Positions 1-8,982 are shown, numbered from the stretch's first letter. The stretch is 64,000 nucleotides of DNA from Desulfobacteraceae bacterium (GCA_016744295.1 JADGEQ010000034.1:1-64000), one strand, 5' to 3'. The notes: a model not told the origin generated them from the sequence alone. Numbers and translations are program-made.

Positions 1-16
1 ATCAAACTCTCCAGTT
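1..16 (-). rRNA. 16S ribosomal RNA gene, 5' end only
   Basis: The reverse complement of the first bases reads AACTGGAGAGTTTGAT, the conserved 5' end of bacterial 16S rRNA that includes the 27F primer site. The gene runs leftward out of the window, so only its first bases are visible. The position of the mature 5' end is approximate. An rRNA-type promoter and a boxA-like sequence lie just upstream at 79-183, which supports the call. Confidence 0.85.
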
Positions 17-78
17 ATAATCCTTTGATACTTCTTTTAGGTCCTAAGACCCGCTCATTTTCTTTTCTCACTGACCAA

Positions 79-91
79 TTTTCAAAGATCA
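79..91 (-). promoter_or_regulatory. boxA-like antitermination site in the rRNA leader
   Basis: The minus strand reads TGATCTTTGAAAA between the promoter and the 16S start. It resembles the boxA element (TGCTCTTTAACA type) bound by the NusB/NusE antitermination complex in rRNA leaders. The call rests on similarity and position only. Confidence 0.5.
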
Positions 92-154
92 AACTCTTTG
101 GTACAAAAAAAATCTTCCCGGGAGACGTTGGCCTGCTCTCAAGAAGATTTGCGT

Positions 155-183
155 ATAATGCATGAGAATAAAGTTTTTGTCAA
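155..183 (-). promoter_or_regulatory. rRNA operon promoter
   Basis: On the minus strand a perfect -35 box TTGACA (178-183) is separated by 17 bases from a -10 box CATTAT (155-160). This is a strong sigma-70-type arrangement pointing at the 16S gene, with transcription predicted to start near position 148 and give a leader of about 130 bases. Confidence 0.7.
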
Positions 184-493
184 ACCTTTTTTGCCCTGTG
201 CCAAATATAATTTTTAATACTCCGAATTTATGGCCAATTCATAACAAAAGATTTCTTCTCTTTTTGAAACCTTGTCTTCCCGCAAATATTGTATCCTCAA
301 ACACTTGATTTTGATTGGAGATTAGGATGCAACCTTTTCTGAAGCACCTTGAGCCAGGTGAACTGCTGTTTCTGAGATACTCAAATAGGGTAGCGGCATT
401 GAATCATGACCAAAATTCAAGTCTGTCCCCTTCGGGATCATAATGGTATTTGCTGCACAAATTTTCATCACCTGTGTTGGACCTTTGATTATT
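184..493. other. intergenic stretch, no gene seen
   Basis: About 310 bases between the rRNA promoter and the polyferredoxin gene. An 82-codon plus-strand frame starts at 406, but it overlaps the end of the polyferredoxin gene and has no convincing ribosome binding site. No tRNA or clear terminator was recognised. Confidence 0.5.
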
Positions 494-1573
494 TTATCCG
501 GGGCTTGATTTTTTCATTTTTTCGATCATTCTTTTCATTTTTTCAGGATCTATGCCTTTGGGTGTTTTCCAAGGCATTTGTTTGCCTAAAATATACTGAC
601 GGTATGCTTGGACTGACGTCTCATTTTGCCAGTACCCGGTCTGCCTTGCAGTGATTATCCCCAGGGCAAACAGGGCACTGAGCACCAGGGCAATCCGTTT
701 CTGGTCTATTGGATAGCCCTGCAATGAAAACCCTATTGCATTTTTTTGGGGGCAGGACTGAACGCATCGAAGGCAGGCAGAACATTCCAAGGAATTAATG
801 TTTATCTTTTTAGTGATTTGTATTTTCCCGGGGCAAACGGTTTCGCATTGCTTGCAGTTTATACAATTCTGGCTGCTCCGCTTAATTTTTCCCAGGCTAA
901 AAAAACTGAGAAGGCCTAAAAGCGCACCATAGGGACATAAATAGCGGCACCAGAAATTGGGAATGATCACAGACAGGAACACCAAAACAAGGGTAACAAT
1001 GAAAGCCGTCAAAGAAATATTTGTAAAAAATTCAAGCATTTTGATGTCTGAAAATCGATTGTAGGGGCTATGGATAAACGTACCGACTGCATCAACCGGC
1101 ATTGTAATAAAAATGCTCCAGATGAAAAATCCAGCAACGGCATATTTTATTCCCCTCAGGCTCAGGTCCATCCATCGGGGAAGATGGATTTGTTTTTTAA
1201 AAAGATAAAGATGAACATCCGCCAAAACATCAGATAGGAGTCCAAAGGGGCAGATCCAGCTGCAAAAACCTTTTTTGAATACCAAGGCTGTGGAGCAGAT
1301 GATCAGGAAAATAACCAGTGCAGAAGGATGGACTCGATTGAAAATACCTGTGAATAAAAAGTATTTCAGGCTGACCAGGGCGCTTATGGGCAAAAAGGCT
1401 TCTACGCCCGGGGGTCTTCCTATATTCACTGCCCCGCCGGATTCCAATTGGGCCACAAACCAATAAAATTTTATCCCTATTAAAAGGGTGATAATAAGAA
1501 AGATTATTTGAATGGTTCTTCTTAGGGTGATTCTGCCTGAATAAAACGAGGAAATATTAAATTGTTTTTCCAT
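494..1573 (-). CDS. membrane-bound polyferredoxin (NapH/YccM-like)
   Basis: A 359-aa integral membrane iron-sulfur protein expected to pass electrons between the quinone pool or another membrane carrier and a partner enzyme. Family hallmarks are visible: two membrane-embedded Cys-x3-CysPro motifs (C104/C108 in FCSWICPFG and C209/C213 in WCRYLCPYG). They are followed by two bacterial [4Fe-4S] ferredoxin motifs at C237/C240/C243/C247 and C264/C267/C270/C274. About five hydrophobic segments flank these. The fold is that of NapH, NosR C-terminal and YccM proteins. No nap or nos partner gene is in the window, so the redox partner is unknown. The gene stands alone, separated from the upstream cupin gene by a strong hairpin terminator. 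Confidence 0.8.
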   Translation of the reverse strand: MEKQFNISSFYSGRITLRRTIQIIFLIITLLIGIKFYWFVAQLESGGAVNIGRPPGVEAFLPISALVSLKYFLFTGIFNRVHPSALVIFLIICSTALVFKKGFCSWICPFGLLSDVLADVHLYLFKKQIHLPRWMDLSLRGIKYAVAGFFIWSIFITMPVDAVGTFIHSPYNRFSDIKMLEFFTNISLTAFIVTLVLVFLSVIIPNFWCRYLCPYGALLGLLSFFSLGKIKRSSQNCINCKQCETVCPGKIQITKKININSLECSACLRCVQSCPQKNAIGFSLQGYPIDQKRIALVLSALFALGIITARQTGYWQNETSVQAYRQYILGKQMPWKTPKGIDPEKMKRMIEKMKKSSPG

Positions 1574-1639
1574 TTATCTTTTCTTTGTGATGTAAAATTA
1601 TCATTGGGGTATGCGCATAAACCATTGTATTTCCCATAG

Positions 1640-1684
1640 AAAAAACCGGCATTCCCACCGAGGAGAGCAATGCCGGTTTTTTTT
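1640..1684 (-). terminator. bidirectional-looking rho-independent terminator
   Basis: A near-perfect stem pairs AAAAAACCGGCATT with AATGCCGGTTTTTT around a loop of about 15 bases. A-rich and T-rich flanks would allow it to work on either strand. It lies just downstream of the cupin gene and closes the flavodiiron-cupin transcript. Confidence 0.8.
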
Positions 1685-1703
1685 ATTTACTGGTGTTGGC
1701 TCA

Positions 1704-2024
1704 TCAAATTGGCGGAGCAATGGTAACAACGATGCGCATATTCGTTTCAGCCTCCACGCCATGGGGCTCCCGGATTTCTGATATCAGAATATCTCCCTTT
1801 TCAGCAGGAATCTTTGTATCCCCCTCACCGAGAAAGTAGCCGTTCCCCTCAACCACTTGGATGGACAATTCACCGTCGAGATCATGGGAGTGAACCGGAA
1901 AGATCACCCCCGCATCAAGATTGAAATTAATGATCTTAAAAAATTCAGATTTTTCCACAAGGATGAATCGTTTCATTGCCCCGGGTGTAAATTCATTTGT
2001 CTCACTAAGTTTCATGACTTTCAT
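1704..2024 (-). CDS. small cupin-domain protein
   Basis: A 106-aa single-domain cupin. The stretch PVHSHDLDGELSIQVVEG carries the first cupin motif, with metal-binding His residues and a Glu. The second motif is near EIREPHGVEA, with the final His ligand. Such proteins are typically small metal-binding sensors or enzymes, and the substrate cannot be told from sequence. It follows the flavodiiron gene on the same strand with a short gap and precedes a terminator, so the two probably share a transcript controlled by the FNR-type promoter upstream of the flavodiiron gene. Confidence 0.75.
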   Translation of the reverse strand: MKVMKLSETNEFTPGAMKRFILVEKSEFFKIINFNLDAGVIFPVHSHDLDGELSIQVVEGNGYFLGEGDTKIPAEKGDILISEIREPHGVEAETNMRIVVTIAPPI

Positions 2025-2089
2025 AATATTTCTCCCTTTTTCAATAAGTTTAAAAATTCATGAGATGGCTTTGCTTTAATCCTATATCC

Positions 2090-3277
2090 CTACAAACCTT
2101 CAACAAAGGTTTTCCCATATGCCCTGCATGCAAGCTTGCTTTCTTCATCAGGAGCCCAAATGATTCGCAGTCCTTGGTCAATGATATCAAATCCTGAGTT
2201 GTCCAGCCGCTCCAGCATAATTTTAACGGCCTCTCCACTCCATCCATAACTGCCAAAGGCACCCGCCTTTTTCTTTTTGAATTTTAAGCCCTTTATCTCC
2301 TCAAGAAGTGCTGCCACATGTACCAGAATACCATTGTTAATGGTCGATGATCCCATCAGGATCGCCTTGGATTTAAAAACCTCAGTAATGGCATCATTTT
2401 TGTCTGCTTTTGCCAGGTTAAAGAGCTTAACGGTTACCTGATCATCTCTCTCTTTGATGCCAGCTGCGATCTCTTCAGCCATGATCCGGGTGCTGTCCCA
2501 CATGGTGTCATATAATATAGTGATCTGATTTTCCTGGTAGTTATCTGCCCATTCCAGGTATTTTTCTATAATTTGGGCGGGATTATCCCTCCAGATGATA
2601 CCGTGGCTGGTACAAATCATATCCAATGGAAGATTGAACCCCAGAACCTCTTTTATTTTCTTAATAACAAGGGAGCTGAACGGCGTCAGTATGTTGGCAT
2701 AGTATTTAATGCATTCCTGGAAGAGTTCAGCCTGATCGACACGGTCATTAAACATAACCTCTGAAGCATAGTGCTGCCCAAAGGCATCATTGCTGAACAA
2801 TACCGCATCGGAGCTTAAATACGTGAACATGGAGTCCGGCCAGTGGAGCATTGGCGCTTCTATAAACGTAAGATCCTTGTTACCAAGGCTCAGTTTATCT
2901 CCGGTCTTTACGATTTGAAAATTCCAATCCTGATGATATAGCCCCTTGAGAATTCTAGCACCGTTTTTGGTACAATAAATCGGTGTGTCAGGGATGTGTT
3001 TCATCAACTCAGGCAAGGCACCACTATGATCATTTTCTGAATGACAGGCAATGATAAAATCAATTTTTTTGAGATCAATAACTTTTTGCAAATTCTCTAC
3101 ATATTCCTTTGCAAATGGTCCCCAAACAGTATCGATCAAGGCTGTTTTTTCTTCCTGTATGAGATACGAATTGTAGGATGACCCTCTATGGGTAGAGTAT
3201 TCATCACCATGGAATTTTCGCAATTCCCAATCAATTTTTCCTACCCATTGAATGTTGTTTTTGACAATAAATTCCAT
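2090..3277 (-). CDS. flavodiiron protein (A-type flavoprotein, rubredoxin:oxygen oxidoreductase family)
   Basis: A 395-aa cytoplasmic enzyme that reduces O2 to water and/or NO to N2O, protecting anaerobes. The N-terminal metallo-beta-lactamase-like domain holds the full diiron ligand set: H79, E81, D83 and H84 in CHSENDHSG, then H145, D164 and H225. The positions are almost identical to those of the Desulfovibrio gigas enzyme. The C-terminal flavodoxin domain begins near residue 252 ([17 protein letters not shown]) and binds FMN. There is no fused rubredoxin or flavin reductase module, so a separate rubredoxin is expected as electron donor. A consensus FNR-family box lies upstream, consistent with oxygen or NO control. 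Confidence 0.92.
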   Translation of the reverse strand: MEFIVKNNIQWVGKIDWELRKFHGDEYSTHRGSSYNSYLIQEEKTALIDTVWGPFAKEYVENLQKVIDLKKIDFIIACHSENDHSGALPELMKHIPDTPIYCTKNGARILKGLYHQDWNFQIVKTGDKLSLGNKDLTFIEAPMLHWPDSMFTYLSSDAVLFSNDAFGQHYASEVMFNDRVDQAELFQECIKYYANILTPFSSLVIKKIKEVLGFNLPLDMICTSHGIIWRDNPAQIIEKYLEWADNYQENQITILYDTMWDSTRIMAEEIAAGIKERDDQVTVKLFNLAKADKNDAITEVFKSKAILMGSSTINNGILVHVAALLEEIKGLKFKKKKAGAFGSYGWSGEAVKIMLERLDNSGFDIIDQGLRIIWAPDEESKLACRAYGKTFVEGL

Positions 3278-3372
3278 TTGTTTCTCCTTATACCGATTTT
3301 AAGATGGCCGCATGTGCTCCTCATAGGGGAGTTGCCTATTGTAGATTGGCCATACTAATTTATTTTAGAGGT

Positions 3373-3414
3373 ATTATACAGAACGAAATGAATTATATAA
3401 TTGATTCAGATCAA
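3373..3414 (-). promoter_or_regulatory. FNR/CRP-family-activated promoter of the flavodiiron gene
   Basis: Minus-strand TATAAT at 3373-3378 predicts a transcription start near 3366. A perfect dyad TTGAT-N4-ATCAA (3401-3414), the FNR/DNR-type consensus, is centred at 3407.5. That is about 41.5 bases upstream of the predicted start, the standard class II activator position. The -35 region is weak, as expected for an activated promoter. Confidence 0.65.
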
Positions 3415-3484
3415 TTTATACTTTTGCCAGCCTTGGCTTTTATAAAAAGCATAGCCAGTAACCAAACCGAGTCTCACGGGCAAA

Positions 3485-3643
3485 TCAATTCCAGAATATT
3501 ATTTTTCCCCGGTTAAAATCATAGATACGGGACCGTTCAACAGCTACTTCCATAAGGACTTTATTGCTTTCAGTCCAGTCTTTGGTCCTGCCCTCTTCAC
3601 GGATAAACACATAATTGCCGACCTCAAGGGAAAAAGGGTTGAT
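3485..3643 (-). pseudogene. short open frame, possible gene remnant
   Basis: Between two stops the minus strand stays open for 52 codons. It encodes a charged, protein-like stretch beginning NPFSLEVGNYVFIREEGRT and ending in IIFWN. There is no ATG and no good ribosome binding site; only a GTG could start it. It may be the 3' remnant of a lost gene or a chance frame. I do not recognise it. Confidence 0.25.
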
Positions 3644-3663
3644 TTACAAATCCCTATGTTTGC

Positions 3664-3807
3664 TTAATCCTCAATTAGATACCGCCACTTTTCCTGTTTT
3701 TTAATCGCTTTTTTTATCTTTAAATTTTCCTTGTATTGCTTTGCTGTTATTTCCAATTTTATGGCGTCTTCATCTATTTTGTCAGCATTATCTTCTGATG
3801 GTTTCAT
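3664..3807 (-). CDS. 47-aa hypothetical protein coupled to the amidohydrolase gene
   Basis: A small gene, too short for ordinary gene finders. Its ATG at 3807 is preceded by AAAGGAGGGAATT, an excellent ribosome binding site that overlaps the stop codon of the amidohydrolase gene. Translational coupling is therefore likely. The product is highly charged (many Lys and Glu), has no membrane segment, and is probably helical. It ends in KKQEKWRYLIED. Function unknown; it could be a small partner of the upstream enzyme. Confidence 0.6.
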   Translation of the reverse strand: MKPSEDNADKIDEDAIKLEITAKQYKENLKIKKAIKKQEKWRYLIED

Positions 3808-3818
3808 AATTCCCTCCT

Positions 3819-4679
3819 TTAGGTCAGCAACTGTAGTATATTCTTTGCAAAAATGCGTGCTTTTTCTTCTTTCGTAAACCCTGCTTTGTCAAACAGTGCA
3901 TGCTGAAGCCTGATTTCTTCTCTATGTGTAAACCATGGCCAGTCCGTACCGAAAATAATGTGTTCCGGCCCATGTTGTTTGATCAGTTCGATATATTGGT
4001 TTTCATCCAGCACATGGGCACCATTGGATGTATCAAGAAACAAATTACTGGCCGGTTTTAAATATGTCTTAATGTCCTTGAAAGGTGCAAGAAGACCGCC
4101 CATGTGGGCGCCGATGAAATTGATGGATGGAAAATTTTTTACCAGCTCACCCAAAAGTTCAGGTGTGGTATTGTGCGCAGGATCACTGCCGAAATAAAAA
4201 TCTGCCGGCATCAGTGTGTCAAATATGAGGAAAAATTTTGACTTGGAATGGATATTGTGTTCCTGTATGCGTTCAAGCATTTCAAAAGTTTTTGGATCTT
4301 GAAGAGAAAACCGCTGGGAAAATGAACAAAACTTAATTGCCCTGATGTTACGCAGCTCAAAATTGAGCAACATCTCTGGAATATTTTTGGCACCGGGATG
4401 AAGGGTCCCGGCGGTATGAAGCTTTTGGGAATCCTTTACCCGTTCGAAAGCAGCGTCATTGACCGCTCCAACTTCATGGACAAGTGCTGTCGGCAGAACA
4501 AGCCCGCCAATGATCTTGTTGCTTTTAAATTCGTTTTCAAGGGAAGATCTCGACGTCCGGTTCTCTACTCCAGCCGTTCGCAGGCGAAGTTGCTGAACCA
4601 TTTTTGTTTTCTTTTTTACATTTTCAACCACTTTAAGATGGAAAAGATGCGTGTGTGCGTCAAAAACGATTGTAGTCAT
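3819..4679 (-). CDS. amidohydrolase family protein (Amidohydro_2/TIM-barrel)
   Basis: A 286-aa metal-dependent hydrolase or decarboxylase of the amidohydrolase_2 family. The N-terminal DAHTHLF carries the HxH metal pair, GAHMGG in the middle supplies a further His, and GTDWPW near the C-terminus holds the conserved Asp. I chose the ATG at 4679 because CCAGGAGA lies at a suitable distance upstream; an in-frame TTG 24 bases earlier overlaps that ribosome binding site. The gene is followed within 11 bases by a 47-aa gene. Substrate cannot be predicted. The family includes ACMSD-like decarboxylases and lactone hydrolases. Confidence 0.75.
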   Translation of the reverse strand: MTTIVFDAHTHLFHLKVVENVKKKTKMVQQLRLRTAGVENRTSRSSLENEFKSNKIIGGLVLPTALVHEVGAVNDAAFERVKDSQKLHTAGTLHPGAKNIPEMLLNFELRNIRAIKFCSFSQRFSLQDPKTFEMLERIQEHNIHSKSKFFLIFDTLMPADFYFGSDPAHNTTPELLGELVKNFPSINFIGAHMGGLLAPFKDIKTYLKPASNLFLDTSNGAHVLDENQYIELIKQHGPEHIIFGTDWPWFTHREEIRLQHALFDKAGFTKEEKARIFAKNILQLLT

Positions 4680-4865
4680 ATTAAATTTATCATCTCCTGG
4701 CAACCTGAGAACTGTAAACCCCAGCTTATATTAAAATCATTCTTATTATGTTTTATGGCTATGTTTGCTATGAGTTCGGGCCATGTCAACCCTACTAAAA
4801 ATATTATTCAACAATCTATAAAACATCCCATTTTTTTTATTTGACAATCCCTTAACCGTATCGCT

Positions 4866-6404
4866 TCATTGTGTATTCCCAGACTGAATTTTCAGCTTTT
4901 TTATTTTGCTCCTCAATGTGTTTGGATGTAACCCCAAGAGTGTGGCCGCTCCTTTTGGGCCTTCTACGCGGCCGCTGGTTTTCCTTAAAGCTTTTTGGAT
5001 GTATTTTGAGATCATTTCATCAAGAGAAATGATTTTATCATCCTCGTTAATTTCCTGAATCTTATCTGTTTTTATTGTAGGGCCTGAGGATTTTAAATGA
5101 TCAAACGATAGTGGTGTTTTACGATTCAAGATAAGACTTCTTTCTATGATATTCGAAAGTTCCCGGACGTTCCCGGGCCAATCATAATCCATAAGTTGGT
5201 CCATTGCGTAATTCGTAAGTTTTGATGGCGGATAAAGCTTTAAATCCTTTGCTTTTTTTTCTACAAAGTAATGACCAAGAGTTGGAATATCTTTTTTTCT
5301 TTCCCTAAGCGGCGGTATCTGAATGGGAAACACATTTAACCTGAAATATAAATCCTCTCGGAATTTGCCGGAACGAATCAACTCCTCCAAATTTCTATGG
5401 GTCGCGGCTAGGATACGAACGTCTATATTAACGGTTTTGGTCCCACCTACCCGTTCAATCTCTTTGAATTGAATAGCTCTTAATAATCTAACCTGGGCAT
5501 CCAAGGACAACTCTCCAACCTCATCGAGAAAAAGAGTCCCCCCATTGGCACGTTCAAATTTACCTATTTTTTGACAGATAGCCCCTGTAAATGAGCCTTT
5601 TTCATGTCCAAACAGTTCAGAATCGAGTATATTTTCAGGAATGGCACCGCAGTTAACTTTCACAATCGGACCGTTCTTTCTCCCGGAAGACATATGAATT
5701 TTGTTGGCAATCACATCTTTTCCCACCCCTGTTTCTCCCAGTAGTAGGACAGGGCTTTCCACGGAAGAGACATGTTTTACAAGAGTCATCACCTCTTTTA
5801 AACCTGACTTAGCCCCTATGATTTTATCTCCGGAAATTTCCATTAGCTCTCTATAGAGCCCCTGGTTTTCTTTTTTTATATTTTCTGAAAGCTTTTGCAC
5901 TTTTCGATGTTTTAATGCATTGGACATGGCAATGGAAAAAGGCTCTTTTACGAGTGAGAGAAGTGCTGCATGCTTGTGTGTGTATATATTTTGACCAAAT
6001 GCATAAATAGCCAGTCCCCCGGAACAGCCATCTTTAAGGGTTAGGTTCAGCACAAGGTAAGAGGCTTCTTTAATCTTTAAGATTTTAGCAAAATCTTTGC
6101 TTATTGGATTTAAATCCGGCGCATTATAAATCATCACATCTTCTACATGCTCATTTCTTTTTGCTTCTTTATGGGCACCCGGTGAAAGTGGGACAAGAAT
6201 ATCACAAACTTCGACTCCTTTTGGGGTTGCTCTTGCAATGCTTAACAACGAGCCGTCGGGTTCCGTAGTGTCAAAGGTTAGGCCATCTGCTGGAATATAT
6301 TGCCTGATATAGTTAAAACTTTTAAACAGCGCTTTTTCAATTTCAAGGCTGCCACAGATTTTCAATGTGACCTTTTGAAAAAACAAATTCTTATCAACAC
6401 TCAT
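4866..6404 (-). CDS. sigma-54-dependent transcriptional activator (GAF-like sensor, AAA+, Fis HTH)
   Basis: A bacterial enhancer-binding protein of about 512 aa. The N-terminal 170 residues look like a GAF-type sensor. The AAA+ domain shows Walker A GETGVGKD, the sigma-54 contact loop as GSFTGA (canonical GAFTGA, with Ala to Ser) and the Walker [13 protein letters not shown]. The C-terminus is a Fis-type helix-turn-helix ([20 protein letters not shown]). I prefer the ATG at 6404 because AGAGGAG sits at suitable spacing; a GTG 15 bases earlier overlaps that site. It is divergent from a DUF169 gene that has a sigma-54 promoter and repeated upstream sites, so that gene is the probable target. 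Confidence 0.88.
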   Translation of the reverse strand: MSVDKNLFFQKVTLKICGSLEIEKALFKSFNYIRQYIPADGLTFDTTEPDGSLLSIARATPKGVEVCDILVPLSPGAHKEAKRNEHVEDVMIYNAPDLNPISKDFAKILKIKEASYLVLNLTLKDGCSGGLAIYAFGQNIYTHKHAALLSLVKEPFSIAMSNALKHRKVQKLSENIKKENQGLYRELMEISGDKIIGAKSGLKEVMTLVKHVSSVESPVLLLGETGVGKDVIANKIHMSSGRKNGPIVKVNCGAIPENILDSELFGHEKGSFTGAICQKIGKFERANGGTLFLDEVGELSLDAQVRLLRAIQFKEIERVGGTKTVNIDVRILAATHRNLEELIRSGKFREDLYFRLNVFPIQIPPLRERKKDIPTLGHYFVEKKAKDLKLYPPSKLTNYAMDQLMDYDWPGNVRELSNIIERSLILNRKTPLSFDHLKSSGPTIKTDKIQEINEDDKIISLDEMISKYIQKALRKTSGRVEGPKGAATLLGLHPNTLRSKIKKLKIQSGNTQ

Positions 6405-6444
6405 TTCGGTTAACGGCACTCCTCTCTAATTATTAAAAAAAACA

Positions 6445-6507
6445 ACGATATTAAGTGGAATATCATAAAACCACGATATTTAGTAGTAAATATCTATTCA
6501 ATATCGT
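6445..6507. promoter_or_regulatory. inverted-repeat enhancer sites for the divergent sigma-54 activator
   Basis: The A/T-rich stretch holds dyads built on ACGATATT/AATATCGT. GATATT 6447-6452 pairs with AATATC 6459-6464. ACGATATT 6473-6480 pairs with AATATC 6489-6494 and with AATATCGT 6500-6507. Their place 50-120 bases upstream of a sigma-54 promoter and next to the activator gene is typical of enhancer sites. Binding is inferred. Confidence 0.55.
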
Positions 6508-6559
6508 AGTTTAGCAATTGAGATTTTTAATATATTGTAATATCAGACTGTTATCCGCA

Positions 6560-6575
6560 TGGCATGGGATTTGCT
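6560..6575 (+). promoter_or_regulatory. sigma-54 promoter (-24/-12)
   Basis: TGGCATGGGATTTGCT matches the consensus TGGCAYR-N4-TTGCW. GG is at 6561-6562 and GC at 6573-6574, with exactly 10 bases between. It lies about 120 bases upstream of the DUF169 gene start and downstream of the repeated dyads. Confidence 0.85.
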
Positions 6576-6695
6576 CTTGCTTATACCCAGAACAGTTTCA
6601 ATTCATCATAACAACTGAACAACCCTAACCCTCGCCTATAAGGTGTTGGGTTTCAACTATCCCCGATGGGGATGCAGATTAAGAAGGAGAAAAGA

Positions 6696-7424
6696 ATGAA
6701 TTCAGAAATAGTAAAAGAAAGCCTGCAAAAACTGTCAGAAACCGTATCTTTTAAATACCCTGCAATTGGCTGGTATTTTTCTTCGGAAAAAATTGAAAAT
6801 GCATTTATTTTTAAAAAGGATAAATGGGTCTGTATGTGCATGTACTTGAAGATGGTTATAAAAAAGGGGAAAAAAATTCGTTTCTCGGGAGATAATGTAG
6901 GTGCTTGCACTGGCCCTGCTGAATATTTCGGTTTTAGAGAACTCACAGAGGATGGAGGAGAATTTATAGCGGAAACAGAGCGATTTAAAAAAAGCAGGTG
7001 CCTGGCCCAAGACTACTATGTAGAGTCTTTGAAAAGTATTCATCCTCCCAAAAAGGAATATGTATACATGGAAAAAATTGAAAATATAGAGAAAAACAGA
7101 GAAATTGAAGTTATCAACCTTTTCCCTGATCTTACGGGTTTAGCAAGTCTTATAGTATTATCAAACTACGACAGAAAAAAAAACATGGAGAATGTGATGA
7201 CTCCATTTGCATCAGGCTGCCAGTCAGTCTTTACACTTCCTTATAATGAAAAATTTAAAAAAAAACCAAAGAGTGTTATTGGATTGATGGATCCACTTGC
7301 CCGACATTTTATACCTGAAGATATGGTATCTTTTTCAGTGCCTTCAAATCGATTTGTTGAAATGGCAAATAATATCGAAGGTAGTTTTCTTGACAAGAAT
7401 TTTGAAAACCCATCAGGTTTTTGA
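6696..7424 (+). CDS. DUF169 family protein
   Basis: A 242-aa soluble protein with the DUF169 pattern: an N-terminal YPAIGWYF segment, Cys residues in VCMCMYLKM and in GACTGPAEYFGF, and the segment MTPFASGCQSVFTLP. The family is widespread in anaerobes but has no firmly assigned function. AAGGAGAAAAGA precedes the ATG at 6696 and decides the start over earlier in-frame ATGs. Transcription should start from the sigma-54 promoter at 6560, driven by the divergent activator, which makes this the single clear target gene. Confidence 0.75.
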   Translation: MNSEIVKESLQKLSETVSFKYPAIGWYFSSEKIENAFIFKKDKWVCMCMYLKMVIKKGKKIRFSGDNVGACTGPAEYFGFRELTEDGGEFIAETERFKKSRCLAQDYYVESLKSIHPPKKEYVYMEKIENIEKNREIEVINLFPDLTGLASLIVLSNYDRKKNMENVMTPFASGCQSVFTLPYNEKFKKKPKSVIGLMDPLARHFIPEDMVSFSVPSNRFVEMANNIEGSFLDKNFENPSGF

Positions 7425-7453
7425 GCTTTGATTAAAGATTCAAAACCTGATAA

Positions 7454-8092
7454 TTAGAGAAAGGCCACTGCCCGGATTGGAGATCCGTCTGCCTGCTGGA
7501 AATGCAGGGGCAAACAGGTTAATTCAACAGGCCCCACCTGCAGCTGATTCAGGTTGGCCAGGTTTTCAACGATCACCATATCCGATCCAAGCAGAATCTT
7601 ATGGATGGGATAGGTCTGGGTATCGGAACTGTCCGCAGAAATGGTATCAAACCCGATGCCTTTTAACCCTATCCCTCCCACCCACTCAGCAGCTTCCGGG
7701 GTAAGTACCGGAAAATTAGTAAAATAGTCGTCCGTTCCCCAATACCGGCTCCAACCGGTATGAATCAGGAGGAAATCAATGTTTTCCAGTAGATTCTCAA
7801 ACGGTCTTAGAACACCAAGATCTATGGATTTATCCTCAGTGGATTCAAGATGTACAACAATCGCACTACCGTGGAAACGGCTGATATCATATTGGTCCAG
7901 ATATTTTCCGCCCTTTATCAGATGGGCCGGTGCATCCATGTGGGTGCCTGTATGAGAGTAGAATGTGATCTTTTTTTCAAGGAATCCATCCTGCTCAATG
8001 GAGCAGCCAGTGATGATTACCGGCTGCTCCGTACCCGGATAAACAGGCATATCTTCATGAATGGGATGGGTAAGGTCTATGGATGTGGTCAT
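7454..8092 (-). CDS. cyclase/kynurenine formamidase-like hydrolase
   Basis: A 212-aa metal-dependent hydrolase of the cyclase family, which includes bacterial kynurenine formamidase and isatin hydrolase. Visible motifs are the N-terminal DLTHPIHEDMPVYPG and the central HTGTHMDAPAH, the hallmark metal-binding HxGTHxDxPxH signature. The ATG at 8092 is preceded by AAAAAGGAGTTAG, a good ribosome binding site. The upstream TTG-initiated extension lacks family similarity. No tryptophan-catabolism genes are nearby, so the substrate is uncertain. Confidence 0.8.
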   Translation of the reverse strand: MTTSIDLTHPIHEDMPVYPGTEQPVIITGCSIEQDGFLEKKITFYSHTGTHMDAPAHLIKGGKYLDQYDISRFHGSAIVVHLESTEDKSIDLGVLRPFENLLENIDFLLIHTGWSRYWGTDDYFTNFPVLTPEAAEWVGGIGLKGIGFDTISADSSDTQTYPIHKILLGSDMVIVENLANLNQLQVGPVELTCLPLHFQQADGSPIRAVAFL

Positions 8093-8187
8093 AATAATTT
8101 CTAACTCCTTTTTATGGGTCAGGCCCTGCTGCCGCGGCTCACCATTTGAACAAATAATGATCTTTGTAGAAACCAACTTTGCTAGGT

Positions 8188-8982
8188 TTATAAATGAATA
8201 TTCAAATTCAACGTTTGGTCATTTTTAATTGTCACCAAGTCATCTCTGAGCTGTGTCCAATAAATATGTTTTTTTGAAAATATAGCTGGCTCAATCTGCT
8301 CAATTAAATCGGGATATTCACAATTTAGAATCTTTTGCATATTCAACCAATTTTGGCCCGAACTATCATAAATATTCAGGCCGTATATCCAAATGACATC
8401 AGTGCATGGTGCCAGCATATCAATCAATTGAATTGCATTCGTAATATATGGGATAACCGGGCAGAGCAAAGCCCCAGTCCTTACACCTGCTTCTTTTAAT
8501 TTACAAAGGGCTTCAATTCTTTTCTCTGTGTCCACGGTATTGGCCTCGAATAGCCGGCGTGTTTGATTATCATTGAATGAAACTGAAACACTGACAGCAG
8601 CATCTTTCATTTCTTTTAATATATCAATATCACGAACGATTAAATCAGACTTTGTGAGAATACTGGCGGAAAAACCCTTTTGTAACAATAACGACAACAC
8701 CTTCCGTGTTTGGTAATAATTAGCTTCAGACGGTTGATAGGGATCCGTGTGGTACCCCATATATATTGTCTGGGGAGATATTTTATCAATTTCTTCGCTC
8801 AGTTGTCCGACGATATCATTGTGCATACGGATTTCCTTTGACCAATCCGTTTCAGCTTGGGCAAGGGCATAGCAATAATAGCAATGATGTTCACAACCAA
8901 CATAAGTATCAACTTGATAATCAAGGTCTTTCAATCCGCATGGTGAAAGAATCGGCCTTTTTGTGCATTCAGAAACTTTCAT
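8188..8982 (-). CDS. SPL-like radical SAM protein
   Basis: A 264-aa radical SAM protein. The cluster-binding CxxxCxxC motif is in GCEHHCYYCYA near residue 30, followed by a TIM-barrel segment with MGYHTDPYQPSE and ILTKSDLIVRD. These are typical of the SplB-related 'DNA repair photolyase' group. Members are often annotated as spore photolyase homologues, but most are not shown to repair DNA, and the C-terminal part here is shorter than true SplB. It is a separate transcript from its neighbours. Confidence 0.75.
   Translation of the reverse strand: MKVSECTKRPILSPCGLKDLDYQVDTYVGCEHHCYYCYALAQAETDWSKEIRMHNDIVGQLSEEIDKISPQTIYMGYHTDPYQPSEANYYQTRKVLSLLLQKGFSASILTKSDLIVRDIDILKEMKDAAVSVSVSFNDNQTRRLFEANTVDTEKRIEALCKLKEAGVRTGALLCPVIPYITNAIQLIDMLAPCTDVIWIYGLNIYDSSGQNWLNMQKILNCEYPDLIEQIEPAIFSKKHIYWTQLRDDLVTIKNDQTLNLNIHL

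Noticed and set aside
406-654. 82-codon plus-strand frame next to the rRNA promoter
   Set aside because: Overlaps the end of the polyferredoxin gene, has no ribosome binding site and no recognisable protein features.
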